Positions 6,595-13,503 are shown, counted from the stretch's first letter. The stretch: DNA of 16,705 bases from DASVXQ01 sp046727955 (GCA_046727955.1 JBKPDO010000352.1:1-16705); one strand, 5' to 3'. The notes: a model not told the origin generated them from the sequence alone. Program-made: numbers and translations.

Positions 6595-6948
6595 CTACCG
6601 GCTCCTGCGGCGTCTCTCGGCGTGGGCTGCCTCGGCGAGCCGCTTGATGCGCAGGAGCCGGCGATCCCAGGTCGAGGCGAGCTCACTCAGCGATCTCGTC
6701 GCGTCGTCGAGTCGGTCGATGTTGATTCGGTAGTGCATCTCGCGGCCTAATCGTTCGCCGTCGACGAGGCCGGCGCGCTCGAGGACGGCGAGGTGCTTGC
6801 TGACAGCCTGCCGGGTGACGGGCAGGCTGTCAGCGAGGGACGTCGGTGTCGATTCGCCACGCTCGAGCAGGAGATCGAGAAGCTGCCGTCGGGTTGGTTC
6901 GGTGACGGCGGCGACGAGCTCGACGGCATCGACGCGGGACGAACTCAC
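6595..6948 (-). CDS. ArsR-type winged-helix transcriptional regulator
   Basis: This 117-residue protein begins at GTG 6948, whose GTGA overlaps the DUF899 stop, so it is translationally coupled as the last gene of the operon. It is a winged helix: VAAVTEPTRRQLLDLLL (helix 1-2), TSLADSLPVTRQAVSKHLAV (recognition region, about 36-55), LERAGLVDGERLGREMHYRI (wing, about 56-75) and a C-terminal helix. The ArsR metal-site Cys residues are absent. It therefore fits the metal-independent subgroup often encoded with SRPBCC/AHSA1 proteins. It is likely a dimeric repressor of its own operon through the twin palindromes near 8923-8971. A perfect 14-bp inverted repeat is embedded in its recognition-helix codons. 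Confidence 0.9.
   Translation of the reverse strand: MSSSRVDAVELVAAVTEPTRRQLLDLLLERGESTPTSLADSLPVTRQAVSKHLAVLERAGLVDGERLGREMHYRINIDRLDDATRSLSELASTWDRRLLRIKRLAEAAHAERRRRSR
6799..6834. repeat. 14-bp perfect inverted repeat inside arsR
   Basis: GCTGACAGCCTGCC (6799-6812) and its complement GGCAGGCTGTCAGC (6821-6834) flank an 8-base loop. On the coding strand it spans the codons for ADSLPVTRQAVS, part of the DNA-recognition region. A hairpin in the mRNA could modulate translation or stability of the last operon gene. Confidence 0.7.
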
Positions 6949-7727
6949 CGGTTGTACTCGTCGTGGCGCCGGAACCAGTTGAGCGGGTCGTCGGGGCCGC
7001 GCGTCTCGTTTCGCCCTCGCGGCGCCCGGTCGAGCCACTGGTACATGCCCCAGAGGCCGTCGAGGCCGCGCGCGTAGGCCGAGTAGGTGTGGTAGACGAC
7101 GCCGCCGTCCTCGAGTGCGAACGCGCTCATGCCTGGGCGCTCGCGTGTGTAGGTCGCCCAGTCCGTGCCCGTCGTCGCGGCCCACGCATCGAACGGCCCG
7201 CGTACGTCCTCCGGCGGCGACCACACGGACGACTCGCGGAAGTTGTACTCGAAGGCGCCCGAACGCTCCTGCTCCTCCGTGAGGGAGACGTCGAAGTCGT
7301 AGTTGAAGTCGCTCCCGAACGAGGAGGCCCACGGGAAGCTCCAGCCCATCCGCTGCTTGTAGCCCTGCAGCTTCTCGAGCGGAGCGCGCGACACCGCCCA
7401 GAGCATCACGTCGTGGTTGGCCAGATGAATCGCGAAGCCGTTGAAGCCGTCCGCGATCGCCGAGCAGGCGGGACAGCCCGCCCTGTAGTCGGGCCCGAAC
7501 ATGAAGTGGTAGACGAGCAGCTGTGAGCGCCCGCGGAAGAGGTCGGCCAGCAGGGCACTTCCCTCGTCCGTTTCGAAGCGGTAGTCCTTGTCGACCTGCA
7601 CCCACGGCAGCGCCTGTCGCTGTCGGGCGAGCTCGTCGCCGCGCCGGGTCAGCTCCTTCTCGGCGGCGAGCAGCTCGAGCCTGGCCGCGAGCCACTCCTC
7701 ACGCGTTCCCTTGGCGTGTTCGGTCAT
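6945..7727 (-). CDS. DUF899 family thioredoxin-like protein
   Basis: This 260-residue protein shows the full DUF899 plan: an N-terminal helical part (REEWLAARLELLAAEKELTR), PWVQVDKDYRFETDEG, then a thioredoxin-like core LLVYHFMFGPDYRAGCPACS with a CxxC pair (Cys85, Cys88). It goes on through FAIHLANHDVMLWAVSRAPL, GWSFPWASSFGSDFNYDF and the closing LNWFRRHDEY. Family function is not established; the fold and CPAC motif suggest thiol-disulfide or peroxide chemistry in the cytoplasm, and no signal peptide is visible. A clear GAGGAGAG site precedes ATG 7727. It lies 18 bases after the DUF2182 gene and overlaps arsR by four bases, so it sits in the middle of the operon. Confidence 0.92.
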   Translation of the reverse strand: MTEHAKGTREEWLAARLELLAAEKELTRRGDELARQRQALPWVQVDKDYRFETDEGSALLADLFRGRSQLLVYHFMFGPDYRAGCPACSAIADGFNGFAIHLANHDVMLWAVSRAPLEKLQGYKQRMGWSFPWASSFGSDFNYDFDVSLTEEQERSGAFEYNFRESSVWSPPEDVRGPFDAWAATTGTDWATYTRERPGMSAFALEDGGVVYHTYSAYARGLDGLWGMYQWLDRAPRGRNETRGPDDPLNWFRRHDEYNR

Positions 7728-7745
7728 TTGCTTCTCTCCTCTCGT

Positions 7746-8393
7746 TCACGTGATACCGGGGATTGACGAGGGCGCGGCCGCAATCGCGATTCCGAGCCCG
7801 ACGAGGGCCAGCGCCAGCGGTACGTCGAGCAATGGTCTCGGCGGCAGGAGCTTCTGGGCGACCACGATCACGGCGATGACGCACATCCACGTGACGCTCA
7901 TCGCGCCCACCGCGAGCAGGACGAGCATGAGTCCGATGCTCGAGCCGATGCAGTAGAGCCCGAACCGCGATCCCGATCGGACGCTCTGGCGACAGCGGAG
8001 GCGGCAGGCTCGCTTCAGCGGCGTGAGCTCGTAGAGGCCAGCCGCAACCGTCAACGTGCCCGCAATCGCCGTGCCGTGCGGGTAGTAGAGCGCGTAGGCG
8101 ACGAGCCCGACCACGGTCCACACGGCGAGGTACGAAACGGCGAACTGCGGCACGGCGAGCACAGACCCGCCGGCGCGAGCGCGGCGGATGAGCGCCGGAA
8201 GCGCATCCGGCAGCATCATCGCCGCCATCATCGAGACCCAGGCGGCGACGAAGAACTGAAGCGAACCGAGGTCGGTCGCAACGCCCATGTCCATTCCCCG
8301 CATCTGGTGAACCGCGACGACCCAGGCCGCCGCGGCGAGCGCGAGCGTCGCAGTCAGCACGGCAGCCGTGCCGGCTGTCCTCGTACCGGTCAT
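7746..8393 (-). CDS. DUF2182 multi-pass membrane protein
   Basis: This 215-residue membrane protein has about six hydrophobic segments. It carries DUF2182 landmarks: MRGMDMG (31-37), AAWVSMMAAMMLP (50-62), a central YELTPLKRACRLRCRQ (121-136) and GLYCIGSSIGLM (145-156). Members are annotated as predicted metal-binding integral membrane proteins because of conserved Met, His and Cys residues; the exact role is unknown. In relatives I know, the last motif usually reads CxGCC. Here the Cys pair is Ser-Ser (151-152), while Cys130, Cys134 and Cys148 remain, so metal or redox chemistry may be changed. It begins within the stop of the SRPBCC gene (ATGA, 8390-8393). Confidence 0.88.
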   Translation of the reverse strand: MTGTRTAGTAAVLTATLALAAAAWVVAVHQMRGMDMGVATDLGSLQFFVAAWVSMMAAMMLPDALPALIRRARAGGSVLAVPQFAVSYLAVWTVVGLVAYALYYPHGTAIAGTLTVAAGLYELTPLKRACRLRCRQSVRSGSRFGLYCIGSSIGLMLVLLAVGAMSVTWMCVIAVIVVAQKLLPPRPLLDVPLALALVGLGIAIAAAPSSIPGIT

Positions 8394-8899
8394 GCGGGGC
8401 GCCCCTGCTGCGGGCCGAGCGTCGGCTCGAACGTGTTGGCGTGCGCGCGTAGCAGGCCGAGGTGATGGTCCCAGCCGCGCTCGTGATCCGCGACGTAGCG
8501 CTCGTTCTGGTCGTCCGTCCAGTCAGGCCGCTGTAGCCCGCTCTCGACGAGCTTGAGCGTGGTGGCTTCGCCGTCCTCGGTCAGTGTGAACTCGACGAGG
8601 GGCGCGTTCGACTCATCGGGCTCTACACCGTGCGGGTAGTCCCAGCGAAACGAGAAGTAGCGAGGTGGCTCGGCCCGTTCGACGCGCAAGTTGATGACGG
8701 CCTCGTGCTGCGAGTCGTTCGGCCGGCTCCCTTTCCGCGATCCGCGGAACGTGAGCGTGCCCTCGGCCCCTGGTTGCAGCTCGAATTCGGCGCTGTCGCT
8801 GAACCACTGGGTGATCTGCTCCGGCTCGGTCACGATCGACCAGACGACGTCGATCGGGGCATCGATCCGGATCTCGCGCTCGATGCGGTCGGTGAGCAT
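8390..8899 (-). CDS. SRPBCC/AHSA1 domain protein
   Basis: This 169-residue cytoplasmic protein has a START/Bet v 1-like fold of the AHSA1 group. The N-terminal REIRIDAPIDVVWSIVTEPE with QITQWFSD is the classic opening strand-helix. Middle strands include FSFRWDYPHG, then VEFTLTEDG and TLKLVESGL. The long closing helix is YVADHERGWDHHLGLLRAHA. Such proteins bind hydrophobic ligands in a cavity, and many are co-encoded with an ArsR regulator. It is the first gene of the four-gene operon, with ribosome site AAAGGAGAG (8906-8914) before ATG 8899 and a promoter between two palindromes. The ligand is unknown. Confidence 0.92.
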   Translation of the reverse strand: MLTDRIEREIRIDAPIDVVWSIVTEPEQITQWFSDSAEFELQPGAEGTLTFRGSRKGSRPNDSQHEAVINLRVERAEPPRYFSFRWDYPHGVEPDESNAPLVEFTLTEDGEATTLKLVESGLQRPDWTDDQNERYVADHERGWDHHLGLLRAHANTFEPTLGPQQGRPA

Positions 8900-8922
8900 C
8901 TCGATCTCTCCTTTCGTCGATA

Positions 8923-8939
8923 CGCAACTAACGGTTGCG
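8923..8939. promoter_or_regulatory. operator 1, downstream of the -10 box
   Basis: CGCAAC-TAACG-GTTGCG is a perfect 6-bp inverted repeat with a 5-bp centre. It lies between the -10 box and the ribosome site of the minus-strand operon. It shares its GCAAC-N5-GTTGC core with operator 2. The best candidate ligand is the ArsR protein encoded at the end of the operon. Confidence 0.75.
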
Positions 8940-8941
8940 CT

Positions 8942-8947
8942 ATTGTA
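8942..8947 (-). promoter_or_regulatory. -10 box of the SRPBCC operon promoter
   Basis: On the minus strand TACAAT, preceded by T, lies about 43 bases before the ATG at 8899 and between the two operators. At 17-bp spacing the -35 position (8965-8970, CAACCG on minus) is a poor match and falls inside operator 2. Repressor binding would therefore block both promoter elements. Confidence 0.65.
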
Positions 8948-8956
8948 ACTGATCGT

Positions 8957-8971
8957 GCAACATCCGGTTGC
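8957..8971. promoter_or_regulatory. operator 2, overlapping the -35 region
   Basis: GCAAC-ATCCG-GTTGC repeats the core of operator 1 with the same 5-bp centre. Its start is 33 bp from the start of the first, about three helical turns, so two bound dimers would lie on the same face of the DNA and could cooperate. Confidence 0.72.
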
Positions 8972-8973
8972 GC

Positions 8974-9063
8974 TTTCTTGACCCGCCCTTCATGTTCGCC
9001 GGACTCATCCTGCAGACGGCCGGGTTTGCGTGTCTCGCGCTCATCGCGCATCGGGACACCGGC
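8974..9063 (+). pseudogene. scrap resembling an MFS transporter segment
   Basis: The plus frame reads PPFMFAGLILQTAGFACLAL then IAHRDTG, a hydrophobic stretch that resembles one membrane helix and the following loop of DHA-type MFS transporters. Nothing upstream (the divergent promoter) or downstream (a different protein, in another frame) continues it. It appears to be a 30-residue piece left by recombination, fused to the next remnant. The identification rests on only one helix. Confidence 0.4.
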
Positions 9064-10055
9064 GCTGGATGCGGACGGCCTCCGCGTGGATCAGAGCATG
9101 CGCTGCCATCGGCGCTTCTGTGCTCGAGGTGAGGTCCACTTGCGGTCGGCGCACATTGGAGGGGTATTCACCTGCAACTCAGCTGAACTCCTCAAACCGA
9201 ACGGGCGTGCTCTTTGGGCGGATGGACTGACTGTGAAAGGGGGCGCGTTCTTCATGAAGCGCTTCCGCGCCGAGGGCGAAATCCGCCTTCTCGGCGCGGA
9301 GATCAGCAACCAGCTGAATTTCCTCAGCGCAACGCTCAGCCATCCCAATCACGATGGCGTCATGGCGTTGCAGCTGCAGGGCATGCGTGCTGATGAGCTG
9401 TGGCTGCTGCTCGCAGAACCGCCGCAGGGCATCGTCAGCCTCATCCACGCCCGGGTCGGCAGCCTGTACGACGACCCGGACAGTTGGCCGGAGATGTTGT
9501 TCCTGCGCGGGTTTTGTCTACGACCACCTCGACAATGATCGGGTGACCGTCCGCGAGCGTCTGGAGTGGCTGCACCGTGACCCGGCCGGCTACAGCCCCC
9601 AGCCGCACGAGCAGCTCGCCGCTGTGTACCGGCGGGCGGGGGACGAGCAGGCTGCCCGCCGGATCGCGATCGCCAACCAGCAGCGGCGCCGCCAGGTGCT
9701 CACCCCGGCCGGAAAGGTGTGGAACTGGCTGTTGTACCTGACCGTCGGCTATGGCTACCGCACCTGGTTGGCCGGGCTGTGGCTGGCCGGGTTCCTGCTT
9801 GCCGGCACGATCATGTTCGCCGTCGCCCACAGTCACCAGCTGTTGACCGCGGCCAAGCCGATCCGAGAGCTGCAGCACTTCAACCCCTTCGTCTACGCGC
9901 TGGATCTGCTGCTGCCCATCGTCAACCTCGGCCAGGAGGGCGGCTGGGTGCCTCACCGCTGGGCGGCAGTGGCCTTCTGGATGTTGACCCTGGCCGGGTG
10001 GGTGCTGACTACCGCGGTGGTCGCCGGCCTGACCGGGGTGCTCAAGCGCGACTGA
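9064..10055 (+). pseudogene. pentapeptide-like membrane protein, 5'-truncated and frameshifted
   Basis: It reads LDADGLRVDQSMRCHRRFCA, GEVHLRSAHIGGVFTCNSAEL, then RALWADGLTVKGGAFFMKRF and GEIRLLGAEISNQLNFLSATL. These are two units of a roughly 45-residue repeat forming a right-handed beta-helix-like stack. A T-run at 9512-9515 has one base too many; after it the frame continues GFVYDHLDNDRVTVRERLEW, YSPQPHEQLAAVYRRAGDEQAARRIA and a three-helix membrane end (YGYRTWLAGLWLAGFLLAG; AFWMLTLAGWVLTTAVVAGLTGVLKRD). Full-length relatives in streptomycetes and Frankia, often labelled membrane-associated oxidoreductase, have more repeats and a proper N-terminus, which are missing here. The function of the family is not established, and the oxidoreductase label has no visible basis in this sequence. 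Confidence 0.75.
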
Positions 10056-10531
10056 CCAGTACCCGCTCGGGCAGCAGGCTGGCGGCGTTGTTGCAGCGCG
10101 TGCATCAGGGACCGGGGCTTTGGGCACACTCGGGATGCGGGTGACCGATGAGCGAATGTACAGGGGCATCTGCGCGCACTTTCGCCGCTGGCCCAGAAGC
10201 GGCTTGGCAGTACGAAGCGAGCGTGCGAAGGGCGCTGACGAATCGAGCGCAACGACAGCTGTCATTGCGGGACCGGTAGGCAGGGCCTCGGCATAGTGCG
10301 GAATTGTCTGCATAGTCAGGTGAGAGCCTATCTAAGGCAATGTGGGACAGGCACCGACACTGGCTGGGCAGGCCTTGCTGCGAGCAGGATTGGCGGTGTG
10401 AGCGCCCCGGTTCTCTTTGGGGCGGCGATCCGCTGGCGCGGGCAATGCTGGAACCCGGCGTCGTGGTGAGCCTCGACCGCGTCCAGCAGCAGCACCCTGG
10501 CTGTCTCCGGCTGATCACGAGCCTGCCCACG
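10056..10531. other. 476-bp stretch without a confident gene
   Basis: No recognised family is present on either strand. The best small frame is 10148-10279 (+), 43 codons, reading MSECTGASARTFAAGPEAAW and ending RAQRQLSLRDR. It has only a weak ribosome site and cannot be named. Its stop adjoins the repeat at 10279-10293. The sequence from 10281 to about 10340 may be the terminal part of an IS remnant. Confidence 0.4.
10279..10293 (+). repeat. 15-bp direct repeat, left copy
   Basis: GGCAGGGCCTCGGCA is identical to 12697-12711. Similarity extends on both sides: CCGGT just before it in both, then GTGC-GGA-TGT after it. The right copy lies directly behind an ISAs1-type transposase stump, so this copy may mark the end of another, mostly lost, element. 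Confidence 0.7.
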
Positions 10532-12499
10532 TCACCGTGGCGGCCGGAAGATCGTGACCAGGACCCGGAGGATGAGCACGGCGCTGACCACGAGCAGGTT
10601 GTAGCCGAGCAGGTCGAACAGGCTGAGGGTGGGGCTGACGTTCGGCCCGCCGGTGGTGCCGAGCAGCACCACGGCCATGATGCCGGTGGCGGCGCCCAGG
10701 AACGCCAGCAGAATCTGGTAGACGAGGGTGGTCAGGAACCGGCGGTCGCGTGGGTCGGCGAACAGCCGCACGCCCAGGCCGAGCCGGCCGTGCTCGAGGG
10801 CGCTGGTGATCCGGTCGGCGCGGCGCGGGAGGCGACGCAGCAGCGGCAGCAGCGCGGGCAGCTCGTCGCTGGCCGCCTGCCGCAGGGAGGTGGGCTGCAG
10901 CTGGCTGGTGAGCTGGGCGGCGGCGAACGCCCGCGCCTCGGCGACGATGTCGAAGCCGGGGGCGAGCTGGGCCAGGGTGGCTTCCAGGGTGGCCAGCGCC
11001 CGGAACACGGCGGCGACCTCGGGCGGCACCATGAGCTGGTAGCTTGCCAGCAGGCGGAACAGGTCGGTGAACAGCTCGACGTCGAGAGCGGCGCCAGGGT
11101 TGAGATGGCGGGCCATGAACTGGCCGAGGGCGCGTTGCAGCCGCTGCTCGTCGAGGTCGTCGGGCCGCACCACCACCTCCAGCAGGGCGTCGTACAGCCC
11201 GGCCGGGTCGCCGCGGTCGATGGCGAGCAGGAACTGCTGCAGCGCCGACCGCAGCAGCGCGTCGAGCCGGCCGACCGAGCCGAAGTCCAGCAGGGCAAGG
11301 CGGCCGTCGTCCAGCAGCAGGATGTTGCCCGGGTGGGGGTCGGCGTGGAAGACCCCGGCGAGCATGATCTGCCGCAGCAGGCAGCCAAGCAGCGTCCGCG
11401 CGAGGGCCTGCCGGTCCAGTCCACGGGCGTCGATGAGCGGCCCGGCGGCGTCCAGGGGGAGCCCGTCCAGCCGCTCCATCACCAGCACCCGCTGGGTGCA
11501 CAGCCGCGGGTGCAGGGCCGGCAGCCGCACCGAGGCGTCGGTTGCGGGCGTGGCCGACGCTGCTGCCACTGCGGCCATGTTGCGCGCCTCGACGCGGAAG
11601 TCGAGTTCCTCGTGGAGCGCGGCGGCAAAGCCACGGGCCAGCTCGACGGCGCCGATGGTGGCCCCCCACCGGGTGCGGGTCAGTAGCCTGCGCGCCATGC
11701 GGTCCACGATGTCCAGGTCGCGTTCGACCACCGGCCGGATGCCGGGGCGCTGGACCTTGACCGCCACGTCCGTCCCCGACGAGCGGAGCCTGGCCCGGTG
11801 CACCTGGGCGATGGAGGCGGCGGCCAGGGGGTGGGGGTCGAGCTGGGCGAAGACGGTGTCGGGCGGGCCGCCGAGTTCCTCGCCGAGCAGGTGCTCTACC
11901 TGCGGCCACGGGGCCGGGGTGACCTGATGGTGGAGCTTGGCGAGCTCGTCGATGAACTCGGTGGGGAGCAGGTCGCGGCGGGTGGCCAGTAGCTGGCCGA
12001 GCTTGACGAAGCTGACGCCGCCCTCCTCCAGTGCCAGCCGCACCGATCGGGCCAGCCCGGCGCGCCCGGTAGGGATGTCGGCGTCGAGGGGTCGGCGGCC
12101 GCGCAGGTGGGGGCGTAGGCCGTGGTGGGCCGCGATCTGGCTGATCTGGAGGTATCGTCGGACCCGGGCCAGCCGGTGCCGTAACGCTCGCGCCCACGCC
12201 AGCGGCCGGACCGACCCGCTTGGCAGGACCGCCTCGGCCAGGACCAGGAACGCCATCGCGGCCAGCAGCGCGATCCCGAGTTGCACGGTGGTGAGCACCA
12301 GGGGGCGGTGTTGCGGCCGTTGGACGGTGATGCCGAAGGTTAACCAGGCCGCCGTCCCGACCAGGCCGGCGAGCACGGTGCGCACCACACCCAGCTGCAG
12401 TCCGAGCAGGCGCCGTGCGCCCACGGCGAGCCCCACCAAGAGGGCGCCGCCGGTGAGGACGACGAGGACGGCGTTGACGACCAGCGAAGCGGCGTTCAT
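10532..12499 (-). CDS. ABC1/UbiB-family atypical kinase, membrane-anchored
   Basis: This 655-residue protein starts at ATG 12499 behind GAGGTG. It has N-terminal membrane helices (about 5-28, 38-58 and 68-92). The kinase-like domain follows with family-specific motifs: FVKLGQ (164-169, the KxGQ motif), the Ala-rich nucleotide loop LAAASIAQVH (225-234), VAVKVQRPG with Lys248, EELDFRVEARN (about 297-307), catalytic HADPHPGN (385-392) and DFG (405-407). Two C-terminal membrane helices (about 590-613 and 630-650) complete the usual plan. UbiB-family proteins are ATPases needed for quinone or isoprenoid lipid metabolism; actinobacteria use menaquinone, so a link to quinone or lipid handling is inference. 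No quinone genes are near. The longer frame to 12733 is rejected because it runs through an IS end. Confidence 0.93.
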   Translation of the reverse strand: MNAASLVVNAVLVVLTGGALLVGLAVGARRLLGLQLGVVRTVLAGLVGTAAWLTFGITVQRPQHRPLVLTTVQLGIALLAAMAFLVLAEAVLPSGSVRPLAWARALRHRLARVRRYLQISQIAAHHGLRPHLRGRRPLDADIPTGRAGLARSVRLALEEGGVSFVKLGQLLATRRDLLPTEFIDELAKLHHQVTPAPWPQVEHLLGEELGGPPDTVFAQLDPHPLAAASIAQVHRARLRSSGTDVAVKVQRPGIRPVVERDLDIVDRMARRLLTRTRWGATIGAVELARGFAAALHEELDFRVEARNMAAVAAASATPATDASVRLPALHPRLCTQRVLVMERLDGLPLDAAGPLIDARGLDRQALARTLLGCLLRQIMLAGVFHADPHPGNILLLDDGRLALLDFGSVGRLDALLRSALQQFLLAIDRGDPAGLYDALLEVVVRPDDLDEQRLQRALGQFMARHLNPGAALDVELFTDLFRLLASYQLMVPPEVAAVFRALATLEATLAQLAPGFDIVAEARAFAAAQLTSQLQPTSLRQAASDELPALLPLLRRLPRRADRITSALEHGRLGLGVRLFADPRDRRFLTTLVYQILLAFLGAATGIMAVVLLGTTGGPNVSPTLSLFDLLGYNLLVVSAVLILRVLVTIFRPPR

Positions 12500-12696
12500 C
12501 TCAGGCACCTCGGTCGGCTCGTTGGGTCCCACCTCCCAGATTTCGTGGCGCTGCCAACCCCAATGATCTGCCGCCTCCATACCTCCCGCAGCCTGGCGCC
12601 CCGGAGAAGCCACAACGGCCCGTCTCCAGCACCCTGACCCAAGCTGAGGGGTTACTGACGCTTGGTCGGGTCGACTGCGGCAAGCCCACGCCCGGT
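12500..12696. other. upstream region of the UbiB-type gene
   Basis: About 200 bp with no gene. It must hold the promoter of the kinase gene on the minus strand, but no clear -35/-10 pair stands out. A second GGAGG-like site (GGGAGGTGGG, near 12524-12533 on minus) lies too far upstream to serve ATG 12499. The region ends at the shared 15-bp repeat. Confidence 0.4.
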
Positions 12697-12711
12697 GGCA
12701 GGGCCTCGGCA
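12697..12711 (+). repeat. 15-bp direct repeat, right copy
   Basis: This is the second copy of GGCAGGGCCTCGGCA (first at 10279-10293). It lies 18 bases beyond the stop of the ISAs1-type transposase stump, where that element's right terminal repeat would be expected. The two copies are in the same orientation and bracket the UbiB-type gene. Confidence 0.7.
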
Positions 12712-12729
12712 ACGTGCCGGAGTGTTGGT

Positions 12730-12910
12730 TCATGGGCTGGTGATGCCCAGGAGTGGTAGCACTCGGGTGGCGTCGCGGGCGTTGCGTCGCAGCGCTGCGG
12801 CGATGTTGCGGTCGCCGCGGGCGCGCAGGATGCCCATGGCGAGGTTGCGCAGGCTGGCCATTGCGCGGGGGGCGTTGCCGGTGCGGGTCTGGCAGGCGTC
12901 TTCGGCGAAG
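12730..12910 (-). pseudogene. ISAs1-type transposase, C-terminal stump
   Basis: The minus-strand reading FAEDACQTRTGNAPRAMASL followed by RNLAMGILRARGDRNIAAALRRNARDATR is the conserved C-terminus of ISAs1-family DDE transposases (compare the general pattern EDxxxxRTGxxPxxMAxLRNLxIGxLRxxGxxNIAxALR). Stop is at 12730. Homology fades at about 12910, only some 60 residues from the end, so all catalytic residues are missing. The upstream part has been replaced by the 3' end of the monooxygenase gene. It is inert by itself. Confidence 0.8.
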
Positions 12911-12947
12911 GGAGAAATTGTCAAGGCCTGTGGATTGGGTCGGTTGG

Positions 12948-13258
12948 TCACTGCTGGAGGTCGACCGCGACCTGGTGGTGGGTGACGCGCTTGTCCCGCC
13001 GGGTCAGGCGCGGCGGGCGGTGTCCTCGACGACGGCTTGCTCAGGATCCTCGCCGGCGAATGCGCGCACCTCGTCCATGCTGGCGAAGAACGTGATGGAG
13101 GTGAACATGACCGCGCCGCCTCCCTGTCGACGGAGCGGGCGCGCACCGCAGAGGCCGGCCACTTGCTGGAGATGCTCGGCTACCTCGGATTGGTCGTGGT
13201 GCAGGTAGTCGTCGGCCGTTGTTGTCGAGGCCCATCCTCGCCATACCCGCGCGATCAT
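12948..13258 (-). pseudogene. antibiotic biosynthesis monooxygenase-type small protein, frameshifted
   Basis: From ATG 13258 the frame reads IARVWRGWASTTTADDYLHH, then a central part ending GGGAVMFTSITFFASMDEVR and AFAGEDPEQAVVEDTARRA, where TGA (13004-13006) ends it after 84 residues. Adding one base in the short run at 13007-13008 continues with LTRRDKRVTHHQVAVDLQQ and a stop at 12948. That gives 103 residues, the usual length of single-domain ABM-superfamily proteins (ferredoxin-like dimers, including heme-degrading and quinone-forming members). The lost tail carries a core strand, so the short form is probably unstable. With one suspected missing base a sequencing error is plausible. It is not obviously linked to its neighbours. 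Confidence 0.7.
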
Positions 13259-13503
13259 CAGCGCTGTACCTCGCGCTTGCTTGGTCTGCCGGCGGCAGGG
13301 CTGGCATTGTCTGCGGCCGCCGCGTCGTGCCGTCCGTGGTTCCCGCTCGATCAGTTTGCGCACGAAGCGGACGCCGGCGCCGACCAGGTTCAAGCATCGC
13401 TCGTGGGTCAGTCCCCAGTGGCAATGACATCGGCACGTTCGTTCATCAGAACCGCGGAGCGTTGGGGCACGACCGGTCGGTGCGGCGCGGACGAGGGCCA
13501 CGT
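13259..13503. other. 245-bp stretch between methyltransferase and monooxygenase genes
   Basis: The minus strand stays open in the monooxygenase frame (THERCLNLVGAGVRFVRKLI, then REPRTARRG) but I recognise no family in it. It may be a remnant gene end, and may contain the promoter of the monooxygenase gene. No clear promoter or terminator is visible. Confidence 0.3.

Noticed and set aside
10148..10279. 43-codon plus-strand small frame
   Set aside because: It has a weak ribosome site and no recognisable family. It is noted in the intergenic entry but not called as a gene.
10340..11686. Long open frame on the plus strand across the UbiB-type gene
   Set aside because: It is antisense to a gene with complete kinase motifs, is Gln/Gly/Arg-rich with no recognisable domain, and is typical of shadow frames in high-GC DNA.
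12500..12733. N-terminal extension of the UbiB-type protein to ATG 12733
   Set aside because: It would run through the 15-bp IS-linked repeat and the end of the transposase stump. The ATG at 12499 has a proper ribosome site and begins with the expected membrane helix.
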